Position numbers and translations under genes: made by a program. Shown in pieces: positions 23,629-33,838 of a DNA stretch of 64,000 bases. The DNA comes from Mesodorylaimus sp. YZB2_4. Lineage: Eukaryota > Nematoda > Enoplea > Dorylaimida > Dorylaimidae. Location of the stretch: NCBI GenBank assembly GCA_030248295.1, contig JASANH010000851.1, positions 248,001 through 312,000 on the forward strand. The letters are read 5' to 3'. Under the pieces are notes generated by a model that was given only the letters and a program-made list of their open reading frames with translations, searched no databases and had not been told where the DNA came from. Every line of letters starts with the position of its first letter. Within the stretch, counting starts at the first letter, position 1.

Positions 23629-24844
23629 ATGTCTTTTAGCTTATTCCTGCTGATTGCACTGACTGTGAGCTCGCCCAGCCTGTGTTTTGTGTCTGCTGCA
23701 TTCGATGTCACAAGTGAGTCAGCGTTCAGTAAACCCAATCACTTGGCACTGTCACACTGTACTGTAGGTTGGAGCACGCAAGGCCTGCGGGCGACGTGCT
23801 CGCAAGTGAGTGGCCTGGTTGATGGCAGTCGCTGTTATTTCATGGGCGACGCTGGTTATGACGGCACCAACTGGGATGGTGCGTGGATTGTATGCCGTGG
23901 CTACGGCGCTGTCCTCGCACAAATGCATACACAAAATGAAATGAACGTTATTAAGAGCGTGATGACGGTGAGTTTAAATCATTTGGTAGGCGTGTGTGGG
24001 AAAGTATGCGACTAACCGAAGTCAGCGGAGCAAACCAGTCTGCGAGTCTTGCCACTCCTGCCTGCCAGCAATAGTAACCTGAGAGTTCTGTAGTTGCGTT
24101 TGTTGGCCGCTCGATACGCCTCAGGGCTAGGCGAAAACCTGCCTGGAGGATTTGTGAGACAAGTTGCTCCTCGCGATATCTTTTCCAATGTGGGGCTACC
24201 GCCTGTCACCGTACAGTAGTCTACATTTTGCTTGCCAGGCATATGCAGCGTCGAACAAGACATCGCAAGGTGTCAACCTGGTTTATCACACATTGTTGGC
24301 TCTGCGCGACGACGTCAGATCAAACCAGACCCCTTCAATTACCAATACAACATTCTGGTACGACAGCGAAACCCAATGTAATCCCAATCTGGCAGGGGCG
24401 AACACGAAGGCGAGATACTTCTCCTATAAGGACGGCGACAAGGCGGTGCCACCGCGCTGCATCAGTTACCTCTGGTTCGACGACACGTGCAATGACACCA
24501 ATTTCAGATGGTACCCCGTTTGCCAAGCCACCAGTAAGATATCGATTTTTCAGAAAATACATCACTGCCCGAAAATAATTCTAGCCTGTAATGACAATTA
24601 CACGCTGACCGACAAGTGCATGAAGGAAAAACCAATCCTCCTGACCAGCCCGTCCGCCATTCCTCAAGACTGCGGCGACATGTGCAGCAAGCTGAGTTGG
24701 TGCAGGAGTTTCAATTTCGTACAGGTTCCAAACAGTTGTAATCACCAATGCGAGCTGTTCACGTGGTCGGTCAACGATCCAACCGAGACTGCTGATGTGA
24801 CCAGTGCCAGTGCCACGTGCCATCATTACAATTATGTGCCATAG
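23629..24844 (+). CDS. secreted C-type-lectin-like / PAN-apple protein, copy A (4 exons)
   Basis: Exons 23629-23713, 23768-23967, 24239-24533, 24585-24844; the sum is 840 nt, giving 279 residues. Residues 1-23 form a signal peptide (MSFSLFLLIALTVSS). Exons 2-3 (about 29-193) look like a C-type-lectin-like fold: RCYFMGD, WDGAWIVCRGYGAVLAQM (the W-x-x-A-x-x-x-C-x-x-x-GA-x-LA core), TFWYDSET and late W-Y-P-V-C. Exon 4 (194-279) has the cysteine spacing of a PAN/apple module (DMCSKLSWCRSFNFV). The calcium-binding EPN/QPD and WND motifs were not seen, so sugar binding is uncertain. The exon 3 acceptor was placed at TTGCCAG because it keeps phase 0 in both copies. Intron 3 is 51 bp, a multiple of three without a stop, so its retention would keep the frame. 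Copy B is at 39873. Confidence 0.8.
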
Positions 24845-25606
24845 ATTCTATTATTAGGGTATCAGTGCACATGTGTCAGCCACACCATAGACTATAGATT
24901 TAACCTGTAGGTTTTCCTCTTCTGCTTACAAGCAACGAGTCCTCAACGATTATCGTAGATCGATAATTGTGACTGCGCGTGATTTTCTTGTGTTCTCGGA
25001 TGCCATTGACAATGAATACTCAACGCACTCGCAAAGTACAATTGCCTTTTGTCCTGGACTCGTCAGCTGTCACGAGCACAAAAGCATCTTTCATTGAACC
25101 TCGAAAATGACCTGCTAGTGTCGAGGGTGCCGCATCTGGGCTGCTATTGACACCATGAGCATGACGAGCAAGACCGATCTCTGACGGTCTTTGTCAGCAG
25201 CGGAAAAAGCGCAACGAAACTTGAGCACTTGACCAGTGCGAGTCTGACGACTTTACCTGCTGCTGAAACATCAATCAGAGTGGCTGCTGTCCCCCATCGT
25301 CAGCCAGGAGAGGTCAATCCCGTCCCAATCGCCGCCGAAGAGTGTCACAAGTCCACGCTCGACCAGGCTACTCGCACCACTGGTTGACGTTTCTGAATAT
25401 ATTTTCACGTGCTCACAAATCTTGTCACAATTGCATTATTCATCACATTCCAGGATCGGCTGCTTCGTGTTTACAATTACAGCACAAGAAAGTTTAATAT
25501 CCTGCACAAGTTCTGTCGGATAAAATATGGGACCGATGCACTTCTTCCGTGTCTCTTTGCATTGTCATATCGGTAGAATAATTTACATCTCGATTTAAAT
25601 TTGGAA
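24845..25606. other. 3' flank of lectin/PAN copy A
   Basis: The stretch shares words with the 3' flank of copy B (for example GACTTTCTTGTGTTC-like and CAATTGCCTTTTGTCC-like at 41300-41335), so the duplication extended past the coding region. No gene is seen. Confidence 0.5.
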
Positions 25607-27847
25607 TAGTGTGAGATGACCTCGAGGTCGAGGTCAGAATTCTGTCAAAACCCAGATTGACCGACCCCTGGTCAAAGTCAGGGTCGAGGTCAGAAAATTT
25701 TTGGGGATCCGGTCAAGGTCAGGGTCAGGTCATGCCCCCGGTCAGAGTATTCTGGCAGCGAAAGAAAGTAAATTTAGTGAAATGTTGGTGAGAAACATTT
25801 CAAGCTCCCGCCTTCCTGTTTAGGGATCTGAGGGCACTTTTACAGACTAAGCTAAATCCCAAGGCATGTCCTAAGTTCTAGGACAGTCCTAAGTCATTTC
25901 AAAATCAGCCTGGGGTCCCACCCAAGGACACCAGCTGTCTTAAGGACCTTACGGTGCTTATGTATTGCCCTAAAAATTGCTTCGGGCTCCAGATGCTGTC
26001 AGCTCAAAATTGCCCCAGATGAGGGGCAAATGCCCTTCGCCTGGCAGCGCTGCTGGGAAAAAAGACACCAGAAAGTGTCTTGGAACGTGGTCGAGGTAAA
26101 GCTGTCCTAAGCTAAGGAAAGCTTGGTGTCCTTGGGTGGGACCCCAAGCTGATTGTGAAATGACTTAGGACTGTCAGAATTGAGGACATGCTTTGGGATT
26201 TAGAATTGTGGAACTGTCCCCTGATCCACACACAGGAAGGCGGGAGCTTGAAAATTTTTTTACCAACATTTGACCACAGATACTTCTTTCGCTGTCAGAA
26301 TACTCTGACCAGGTGCACGAAATTCTGACTTGTAGCAGTATTCTCGAAAGCTTTTACGGCGACATTTTCATCTCGGAACCTGTTTTCCGTTAAGCTGACC
26401 GTAAATGCTATTCTCAAACTGTTTCTGGTCACCAAATTCCGGTCACCGCGCGAAAATTGTCAAGGCAACCGTAAAACGGCCCATTCTAAAAACTTTTGTC
26501 GCCGGAAAAGTCCGGCGAGATACCGTAGGTGGCCCTTAAAAACTTTGAGGCGGTCCGAAGCAACTTGAATCTAATTCCGTCGGTGTCAAAATATAACATT
26601 TCCATTGGTATGGAGAACATGAGCGTAAAAAAATGGATATGGCTGACCAACCTTGAAGATGGCCAGATGTTTTGTGCCACCTCGACCAGGCACACGAGCG
26701 TCAGTAATTCCTCTCGAGTCCCAAACAGACTGAGGCCATAATCTTGCCCGATCTACATACGTTTGATCGGCAGAGGAGGAGATTCCATGTGCGTCCACTG
26801 TCCATTGCCCTGCTTTCTGTCGGGGTCTTATCAGTAGTGCACCCACGTTTCAGCCTTCGTTATCACCTGCTAGAAGAGTTCCTTTGCATGGCCCGATACA
26901 TGACTGATGCAGTCATGGATGTCGCTGCTTGTGCAGCTTTGCACAGCCTGTCTAAACACTGCTAGAATTAGATTTTGATCCTCAAAATGACGAGATAAAC
27001 GAGGTGCCATTTCTTACTGTTGATCAAGCTCGCCGCGCTGATGCTGGCTTTCTGATGCTGGATATCTGATCGGAAAGTACAAAACTGACACTGCATTATG
27101 GTATGCTTCCCATAAACGGCCATGAGTTCATCATGGATCTCTGCGCCAGCTTTGTTCTTTCGCATCACACATCGAATTACAGCTCGTCAATTTTCAGTTT
27201 TTCATGACAACCAAACTCTTGAGGAAAGCGACTGGCCAGACATGCGGCCTGGACAAGTCAAAACCGCCATGGGGACTCTACCAAACAGTGTACTCGTCGG
27301 ACACCCTCCACAGATAGGGGATCGCATTATTGAGAGTTTGAACAACGAGTTAGGCATACTGTACATCCTCAATATTGCAACCACACATAACCACCGTCAC
27401 CACCACAACTCCGTGCACTGCACGCCATTTACGACCATGTTTTGCGCGTTCTACAACTGCTAGGCAATGGATTGACAGTTTGATCACTGGAGTGTACCTT
27501 GGTCAAGTGCAAACAAGCGCTTCCCACTGCTGCCCGCTCACCGTGATATTCCGTTCACCTAAGCTTTTTCGAGCATGGTGCTAAAAAGTTAGGCCTGTTT
27601 CCGGCGAGCTCAAGTGAAGCTCAACTGAGCTTTCGAGAATACTGCTACTGACCCTGACCTTGATCGGGCTCTCAAAAAACTTTCTGACCTAACCCTGACC
27701 TTTACCGGACCCTATTTTCTGACCTGACCCTGACCTTGACCAGACCCCAAAAAATTTTCTGACCTTGACCTTGACTTTGACCAAGAGTCGGTCAGTCAGG
27801 CTTTTGACGGACTTCTGACCCTGACCTTGAGGTCATTTCTAACACTA
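25607..27847. mobile_element. fold-back transposon with very long inverted arms, split by a second transposon
   Basis: The left end TAGTGTGAGATGACCTC (25607) mirrors the right end GAGGTCATTTCTAACACTA (to 27847). The arms continue inward. GGTCAGAGTATTCTGGCAG, AAATGTTGGT, AAGCTCCCGCCTTCCTGT and GGTGTCCTTGGGTGGGACCCC all recur inverted, giving arms of about 350 bases (left 25607-25960; right about 26090-26332 plus 27648-27847). Without the inserted Harbinger copy it would be about 925 bp and nearly a perfect hairpin. TAGTG termini suggest hAT, but flanking 8-mers (ATTTGGAA and GAGCAGAC) do not match, so assignment is tentative. GAGGTC-type words are repeated near both tips. Confidence 0.75.
26333..27647. 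mobile_element. Harbinger-like element nested inside the fold-back transposon
   Basis: Terminal inverted repeats TAGCAGTATTCTCGAAAGC (26333) and GCTTTCGAGAATACTGCTA (to 27647) are flanked by TTG and CTG, consistent with a decayed 3-bp duplication. The element interrupts the right arm of the surrounding inverted repeat exactly at these points. Frames inside (for example 27122-27463 plus, 26586-26846 minus) are short and no catalytic motif was recognised. Its termini resemble in style the Harbinger at 20438. Confidence 0.72.
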
Positions 27848-28134
27848 GAGCAGACGCAGGCATCCCTTTTGGAGTTTTGCAAAGGAAGGGAGGAAAAAGT
27901 TGAGCATGCTCCACAGTCTGGTGGCGCCACCAGACCACCAGGCATCGCCAGTGTCATGGCTCCCGCGGAAAAGTTTCATTAGTGTGAAGTAGCGGGTTCA
28001 TTGAAAGCGAAAGAACCTTTGCGAGGCGCTGTAGAATATGACCTGATGAGGCAGGCAATCATATGCAATGTAGATTGTCGGTTCTTGTTTTGTGGCCCGA
28101 AACTGGCGAGCAATTTTTATCTGTCCCGGTGCAG

Positions 28135-28415
28135 AATTAGTGAAAATGTTTTGCACTCGCCTGAATGACAACAAATTCGAGCGGGACTGGTTGAAAAGTT
28201 ACGATGGAACTGTGGAAACGATCAGCGGTGGTTGGTATTCAATGTTCCAACTGCAGTCCCAAACTACGGGTGAAGAAATCCGATTATGACTAGGCTTCAG
28301 AAATGTAAAGCTAGTGGGTATGGAGCAGCGCAACCCCACCGCGTTTGGTCCTTCCGTTGGCCATTTTTTGATGTGAACAATAGACCTATGGCTGGGTTCA
28401 ATGGATATTCCTGTA
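28135..28415 (+). pseudogene. broken copy of the small secreted-protein family (member S2)
   Basis: After a GTGCAG acceptor, the frame reads MFCTRLND, DWLKSYDGTVETISGGW, then shifts. In another frame NCSPKLRVKKSDYD follows and hits an in-frame TAG. The nucleotide sequence matches the last exon of members at 34859 and 42922 almost end to end, including the 3' region, but with a frameshift and stops. The upstream signal exon expected about 900 bp before is missing; the fold-back transposon ends just upstream at 27847, so the transposon probably interrupted or replaced it. Confidence 0.75.
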
Positions 28416-29520
28416 AATGAGGGAACTTTGCTAAGTTTCAGCAGAACTTTCCCACTCAAACAGGATTGAAGCAATCTGTGACTGCAAATAGAGGCTTTAG
28501 AAAACTGTGTTTGCGGTGACAAGCCGCGATTAAAACATGCTCTTCTGTGCCATATATGAGCTGCAGACGCAGGCCTGAATAAAACTGTGGCTGGTTTCGG
28601 CATAGGAAACACGAAATCAGGGTCAATGCTCAAATGACCGCGAGTCAAGAAGAACGTTTAAACAATAGACCACATGTATAAATCATCGCGGTGAGAAATC
28701 CACTATTTCATGACTGGACTGTATAAGCTACACAATGCTAACTTATTACTTAAGTCGAAGAATTAGTGATTTTCTGGCACTGACATACTGTATCAAGGCC
28801 ATAATGCAAGCAAAAATTAAATGTTAGGCAAGTAGGCAAGTAAAACATTAATTCGCGTCTACATACAAGCACCTTGTCTGTGAACTAAAAATTGAAATTA
28901 TGAGCCCCACGCAAGTGGTTTAAAATATCGCGATTCGCGCAATCGTTGACGATCCTTTCAATTCTTCCTGCACAATAACGTTCCAAGTAATCAAGGTCCA
29001 AGAAGATCCTGCTGCTAGAATTACTTCCCGCGCCTGTGCCATAATGGTTCTCATCAGATGACCCTGGACTGATACGTTTAAGCAAACTGTTGCGGCTGCC
29101 ACGATTTGACTTTTGATAAATTTCAGAGCCATGTTAAAAACACATGCAGGACTGACCATATACTGTACAAGGCATAAAAGAAAAACATAAACATATTTAT
29201 ATTCAAATTATGATAATTCTAGATTCTACATTCTCGCATGCACGGTGGCGACTCACTGTCTCATCTATAGTGAGGTCGGCCATATTCACATGCGGTTTTT
29301 TTGCTTGAGGTGGTTTTGACCAGCGGTCTTTTGCACACGCGGTCATATGATCGCGGTCTTTTGTCGCGTGGTCTTTTTACATGTAACCAACTGCTCCGAG
29401 TGCCAACTGCGTAATCGGCGCAGTCTTCCTGACGAGTCGGCATAATCAGCTGTCCCGACTCTACATGAATAATTTTGACAAGTCACGTATTTTCTGGTGA
29501 TTCCTGCCCTGCATAATGCA
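28416..29520. other. 3' flank of member S2, duplicated sequence, no gene
   Basis: Words such as GCAATCTGTGACTGCAAATAGAGGC and TTTTCTGGTGATTCCTGCC match the flanks downstream of members S3 and S4, with the poly(A) signal decayed to AATAGA. The motif GCGGTCTTTTG is repeated in 29318-29370. No gene is supported. Confidence 0.5.
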
Positions 29521-30165
29521 GACCCACACATTATATTCTACGATGTCCTGTAGCTTGGAATTTAAAGTCCCCGTTTAGGCTGCTTATGACAGTGCATAAA
29601 GGATCAAGCAGATCAGCCGTATTGTCTTATCGTCAGCACCCGCTAACTCAGCTGAAAATGTGATTTGAAACATTTAAACGGATCAGAATTATTAAAAACA
29701 CATCTGATTATGCAGATAAGTCTTGCAGCAGTCACCTTGATTTCGTGTCTCTGCTGAAACCACTCTCAGTTTGGATAAGGTCTTTGCCCCTGACTACTGG
29801 CCCCATTCGCACATCGTTATGCAAACATACCTACGATTGCTGCCATTGATTGACAGCGTATGAAGTAAAAGCACAGTAGTCGCTAGCTTTGTGCATCACG
29901 TGGCCAGTAGACAGCGGGATGACACCCTCGAATCATCACCTTCCTCGGATCAGTTTCCTCTAATGCGCTGATCTTTATTCTGGATTTATTGCGCAGGCCA
30001 GAGCCAATATTACTTTCTGTAAGGGCCAGGTCTACAATCTTTGAGCTAACTTCCGATCAGATGGACTGACCCACACATTTTATTCGAAGAGGTCCAGTAG
30101 CTTCGGATTTAAAGTTCCCGCTTAAGCTGCTTATGACAGTACATCAAGGATCAAAGCAGATTTGC
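29521..30165. repeat. direct repeat pair (about 90 bp, 545 bp apart)
   Basis: The segment at about 29521-29612 (ACCCACACATT, TTTAAAGTCCCCGTTTA, GCTGCTTATGACAGT, AAGGATCAAGCAGAT) recurs at about 30067-30160 (ACCCACACATT, TTTAAAGTTCCCGCTTA, GCTGCTTATGACAGT, AAGGATCAAAGCAGAT). GCTGCTTATGACAGT also occurs at 57009. They may be copies of one short interspersed element. Confidence 0.55.
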
Positions 30166-30303
30166 GCGCTTTTCTGATTCTGCTTTTCTGATATCTGCTT
30201 TTCTGATTGCATTCTGATTTGTACAAATATTCAATCCTTTTTTATTTCTCATCCCGGCTCTGATATCCGCTGAACAAGGTATCAGTAAGACTGCGTCACT
30301 GCA

Positions 30304-30861
30304 CTAATTCGCAATGCATCTATCAACGCCTGGCATTGTAATCGTGCCGACAATAAATCGCCACCAATTCAAGGATGCACTGGTGTCGGATGGCTGAGCG
30401 TAGTCATAGCCGGACTTCTTGCAGTCGGCCAGGACTTTATCGTAGTTCTCCTGCGAAACAAAAAACCCATAACTCCTGCATCCCCCTTTGTAAGATGCGG
30501 CCAGCCATTTTCCAGTGATCGTCGCGTAATTGCCATCACTCGTTTTCAGCCATATCCATTTACCCGAATCCGAGGAGCAGAATACATAGGTCCGAACGAA
30601 AACTAGAATGAAGAGCTAGAAACACGCAAAACTGGTCCATTTAGCCGCTGTATACTTACGGCCGAAAAAGGTCACATTAGCGCGACTGGCATCGGGGAAT
30701 CTTCTGCCTGAAACTGATGAAGATCACGAGGCTGAGTGGCCTGTTCTGGTGTACTTACTCGGAGTGCCATCTTTGTCCTCGACCAGCACGCTGTGGCCGT
30801 AGCAGTTAATCGTCAAACCAATAAACAATGACAAAATCAGCCATTCTCCTCCGCCCATCAT
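30304..30861 (-). CDS. small secreted cysteine-containing protein, member S1 (intact, 3 exons)
   Basis: Exons 30759-30861, 30660-30707 and 30304-30602; the sum is 450 nt, giving 149 residues, with GT-AG junctions in phase 1 throughout. Two ATGs are adjacent (30861 and 30858). The N-terminus (GGGEWLILSLFIGLTINCYG) is a clear signal peptide. The mature part has four cysteines and the block VFCSSDSGKWIWLKTSDG, then ITGKW, GGCRS, NYDKVLADCKKSGYDYAQP. The core VFCSS, WLK-x-x-DG, I-x-G-x-W, Y-x-x-x-L-x-x-C, GYD-x-x-QP recurs in the plus-strand members at 34859 and 42922. I do not recognise the family. It is secreted by prediction; function is unknown. It is the only member on the minus strand and the only one with the 48-bp middle exon identified. 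Confidence 0.72.
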
Positions 30862-31368
30862 CCGAATCGTGGCAAAAAAATGAAAATGGTTGTCGTATGC
30901 TCTGCCTCCAGTTTTGTACTGCAACTTGCCACAAAGCTGTTGCAAGTTGCACTGATAAGTGTTTGGCAAGAGAGTAAGTAGCATAGCAAGCTCCGTCCTG
31001 AATAAAATCATAAATTAAAACGATTCAAGCTTGTGTTTTGATAAAAATTTCACTGAAGCCGTATTTCGAATATAACGCTTGTTTCTCAAAAAATTAGTCA
31101 TTATAGGTGTTTTTGTTGTGTTGATTCCTAAACCTGTACAAACTTGAATTCATCTCTTTGACACTGACGTCAGTGGGATCGTATATTACCTGCTGTCATA
31201 ACGCCAGTCACGCACGAATATTATTCTGGGCGCCAGAGTACTGAAACAGAGTGATCTGATCTGATTTATTCCCCACCGAAACGCAGTGGCGCACTAAAAT
31301 GCGGGGCACATGAGCACCGTGTAACAATAAATGGAAAGTCAAAGAAAAATGTGAAACGTCGATCATTT

Positions 31369-32880
31369 TTAAAACAGAAAAGAGTGTGCAGATTTCCTGA
31401 ACTTGCCATATGACATTAATCTTTTTTCTTCATCGACCACAGAAAATATAAAGTTTTGTGGAATCGAATTCCATAAAATAAATGATGAGTGTTCAAACGA
31501 TTGTTCGAATGCAATTGTGCCAGTTGGGTTTGGGGGTAGCTCAAGGTGATGGCTGCCATTGAGACGTGAACTAACCCTGCGCCCAGATTCTGACGTTAGT
31601 GTGAGTCGACTTTGATCGTAATCATGCTTACCAGAAAAAATTTGTGTAGTTGACACAGTTTAAGAATTTTTCTTCGATCGGCCATTGTTCTCCAGCCCCA
31701 CTCTGATAGGGTCGTGGCGTAGTCTGCGGTCCAGTTTTTGGTCAAAAGGCGCAAAGCGTACTCCTGGGTACGTTCTAATTTATCTATGTCTTCCTTAAGA
31801 ATTGGATCTTAGATTTGACACCCGTAGTCAAGCTTCACCCAAATACAGGCTTCAAAGACTGCCTCAACCCGTAGTTGGTCGAACTCTTGGGTCCACAGAC
31901 CCAACGCATGTTATAACACAGGGCGAAACGGTTTTATCTGCATATCTCGACAACCAGCCATTATTTTGCAAAACCGTTTGGTAGTATCATAGGTTGATAG
32001 GTAGGACATGCTAGTACCAAAAATTATCGAAATCGATCAAGCGGTTCTCAAACGGCGGCCCGAAAACCCCAAAAAAGTGCCCAAAAACAATAATAACTTC
32101 AATCGAAACATGAATCGTACGAAAGGAAGAACTATCTTCTCGCACAGGCATCGTACAGTTGCTGCTTGATGCTGCAAACAGTGAGACCAGCTAGGGGTTA
32201 AAGACCTGCGGTGGACAGTTTCGGCCTAATTTTCGGTGCAGTGCACTGATCATTGATCGGGATGCAGATGAGATTTCGGAGACGTGCTCGCTGAATTTCA
32301 TATCCGCTGATAAGGTAACTCCCAAGCACTTGACTTTTTTCGCAACGTCCAGTACCATGCCGTCAATAGTAAGCTTTGGCGAATGACTGAGAGCACGGTG
32401 ATATATCGAAATACGACCACTGTACATTTTGAAGGATTCAAGTGCAGACCCGCAGACAGGAATCTCGACTGGATGGAATCTATCGCAGGCTGTAGAACTG
32501 ATTCTGCATCTTTAAGCCGTTTCAGTGGAGCCAACAGTGATGTATCGTCAGCGAGTCCGAGAAGCGACAAATTTGGAAATTGCGTTTCGAAGTCGATGAA
32601 TATCAGGTCGAGGGCAGCAATGAATAAGATTGGGCCTAGCACACTACCTTGCGGCACCTCACTGACCACTCGATCCCTCTTCGAAGCACAGTTATCGACG
32701 GACACATATTGCCAGCGATCGGTTAGATAAGAATTCAGCCAAATGAGAAGCTTGGGGGGGGGGGGGGGGGTACCCGATGATGACGTTCGAGCGTTCGAAG
32801 TAAGATTGGATGCGGTAGGTGATCGAAAGCTTTTCGAATGTCCAGAATGATGCCAAGCACATGACTCACTTCTTTTTGGT
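31369..32880 (-). mobile_element. non-LTR retrotransposon (jockey/CR1-like LINE), 5'-truncated and broken
   Basis: Pieces of one reverse transcriptase lie in order on the minus strand. ILDIRKAFDHLPHPILL (first catalytic Asp) is at about 32870-32780. Then come WLNSYLTDRWQYV, VPQGSVLGPILFI and ADDTSLL (the catalytic [YFA]DD box) at 32750-32500. After a frameshift KCLGVTLSADMKFSEHV follows to 32190, then RTQEYALRLL at about 31780-31700, and the C-terminal part ending FILWNSIPQNF at 31656-31369. Several frameshifts and about 370 bases of unrelated sequence (31810-32180) break it. A run of 17 G at 32754-32770 lies inside the domain. The left junction is next to GGTGCCATCTAG, which aligns with 41598, so the insertion point can be compared with the paralogous copy. 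Confidence 0.82.
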
Positions 32881-33040
32881 GCCATCTAGTTTTTTGTAGG
32901 GTCCTTCAGTTCATGACGCGGCCAGCGGACTCCAGTCTCTCAAGGACGGCACCATGTTCTAATTAAGGTCATGCGAAAAAGTGCCATAACTTTGACATGG
33001 CAGTGTGCTGCTTATTCTGTTAGCCGTGTTGATTTTTTTG

Positions 33041-33391
33041 CTAAATTGCCTGAACGGTACGATTTGCCTCTGAAAACCTGCTGGCGGTCTTACAGCTAAA
33101 AATTGTCCAGTTTTGTGCATATTTTAAGGGGTTCTGTTTTAAGCATTTACGAACAGGACTTTGCTTCATGCTGCAACCACCCCTGCTTATCGCTAGTCCA
33201 ATCGTGGCCACATAATCGGGACAAATAAAATGCCAGTGCAGCAGGCGACACCGCATAGATAAATTGCGTCGAAATGCAGTGTGCAATCGATGTGGAATAT
33301 TGAAAAAACGAATCTGATACGCGGATTGAGCAGCCAAGTTTTGGCTTGAATGGAGCAGCGAAACTAGCACCGCCAGCAGAATAACAAGCAC
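33041..33391 (-). CDS. candidate small secreted protein (116 aa)
   Basis: The frame begins MLVILLAVLVSLLHSS, a strong signal-peptide-like N-terminus with a likely cleavage site after AAQSA, and continues 116 codons to a stop at 33041. The start lies in a sequence (GCTTGTTATTCTG) that is repeated on the plus strand near 33005 and 41780, where it forms related but closed frames. It therefore belongs to the duplicated unit of this cluster. The rest has five to six cysteines and no recognised domain. It could be a first exon of a larger gene, or a chance frame in an inverted duplicate. Confidence 0.35.
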   Translation of the reverse strand: MLVILLAVLVSLLHSSQNLAAQSAYQIRFFNIPHRLHTAFRRNLSMRCRLLHWHFICPDYVATIGLAISRGGCSMKQSPVRKCLKQNPLKYAQNWTIFSCKTASRFSEANRTVQAI

Positions 33392-33838
33392 ACTAACAGG
33401 TCACAGTTATGACAATTTTCCGCATGGTAATCGATATCTAACACACAGTTTAGAACCTACACACTGTATGCAAAAAAAGAAATTCTTGATTGCGAAGGGG
33501 GGACCATTGGGAAATGAAAATTTTGGCTTCTCATGATTGAGATAGCGGTGCAGAATTTTGGCTACCGCACTAAAACGTGGGTGCTGAATCTGAATATTAT
33601 ACTCTTTTATAAAATATTCTGACACCATTTCTACAGGGCACTTCATGTTTAAGGCGCAATATATTTTTGTGGTGCTGCCTATTGTCTTGGCATTATTTTT
33701 GGCTTAACCCGATTATACGCCAAAATCAGACTAAGCAGTGGTGGCAGCAAAGTTTTTAGTCCTGTTCAGCCAACTCTGATCGTGAGTCCAAATCAGCATA
33801 GTCTCACTCTCACTTTCTGGCCATTTCGTTCTTGGAAA

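Noticed and set aside
31369-32880. Active LINE
   Set aside because: There are several frameshifts, a foreign 370-bp segment, a G17 tract and missing 5' parts.
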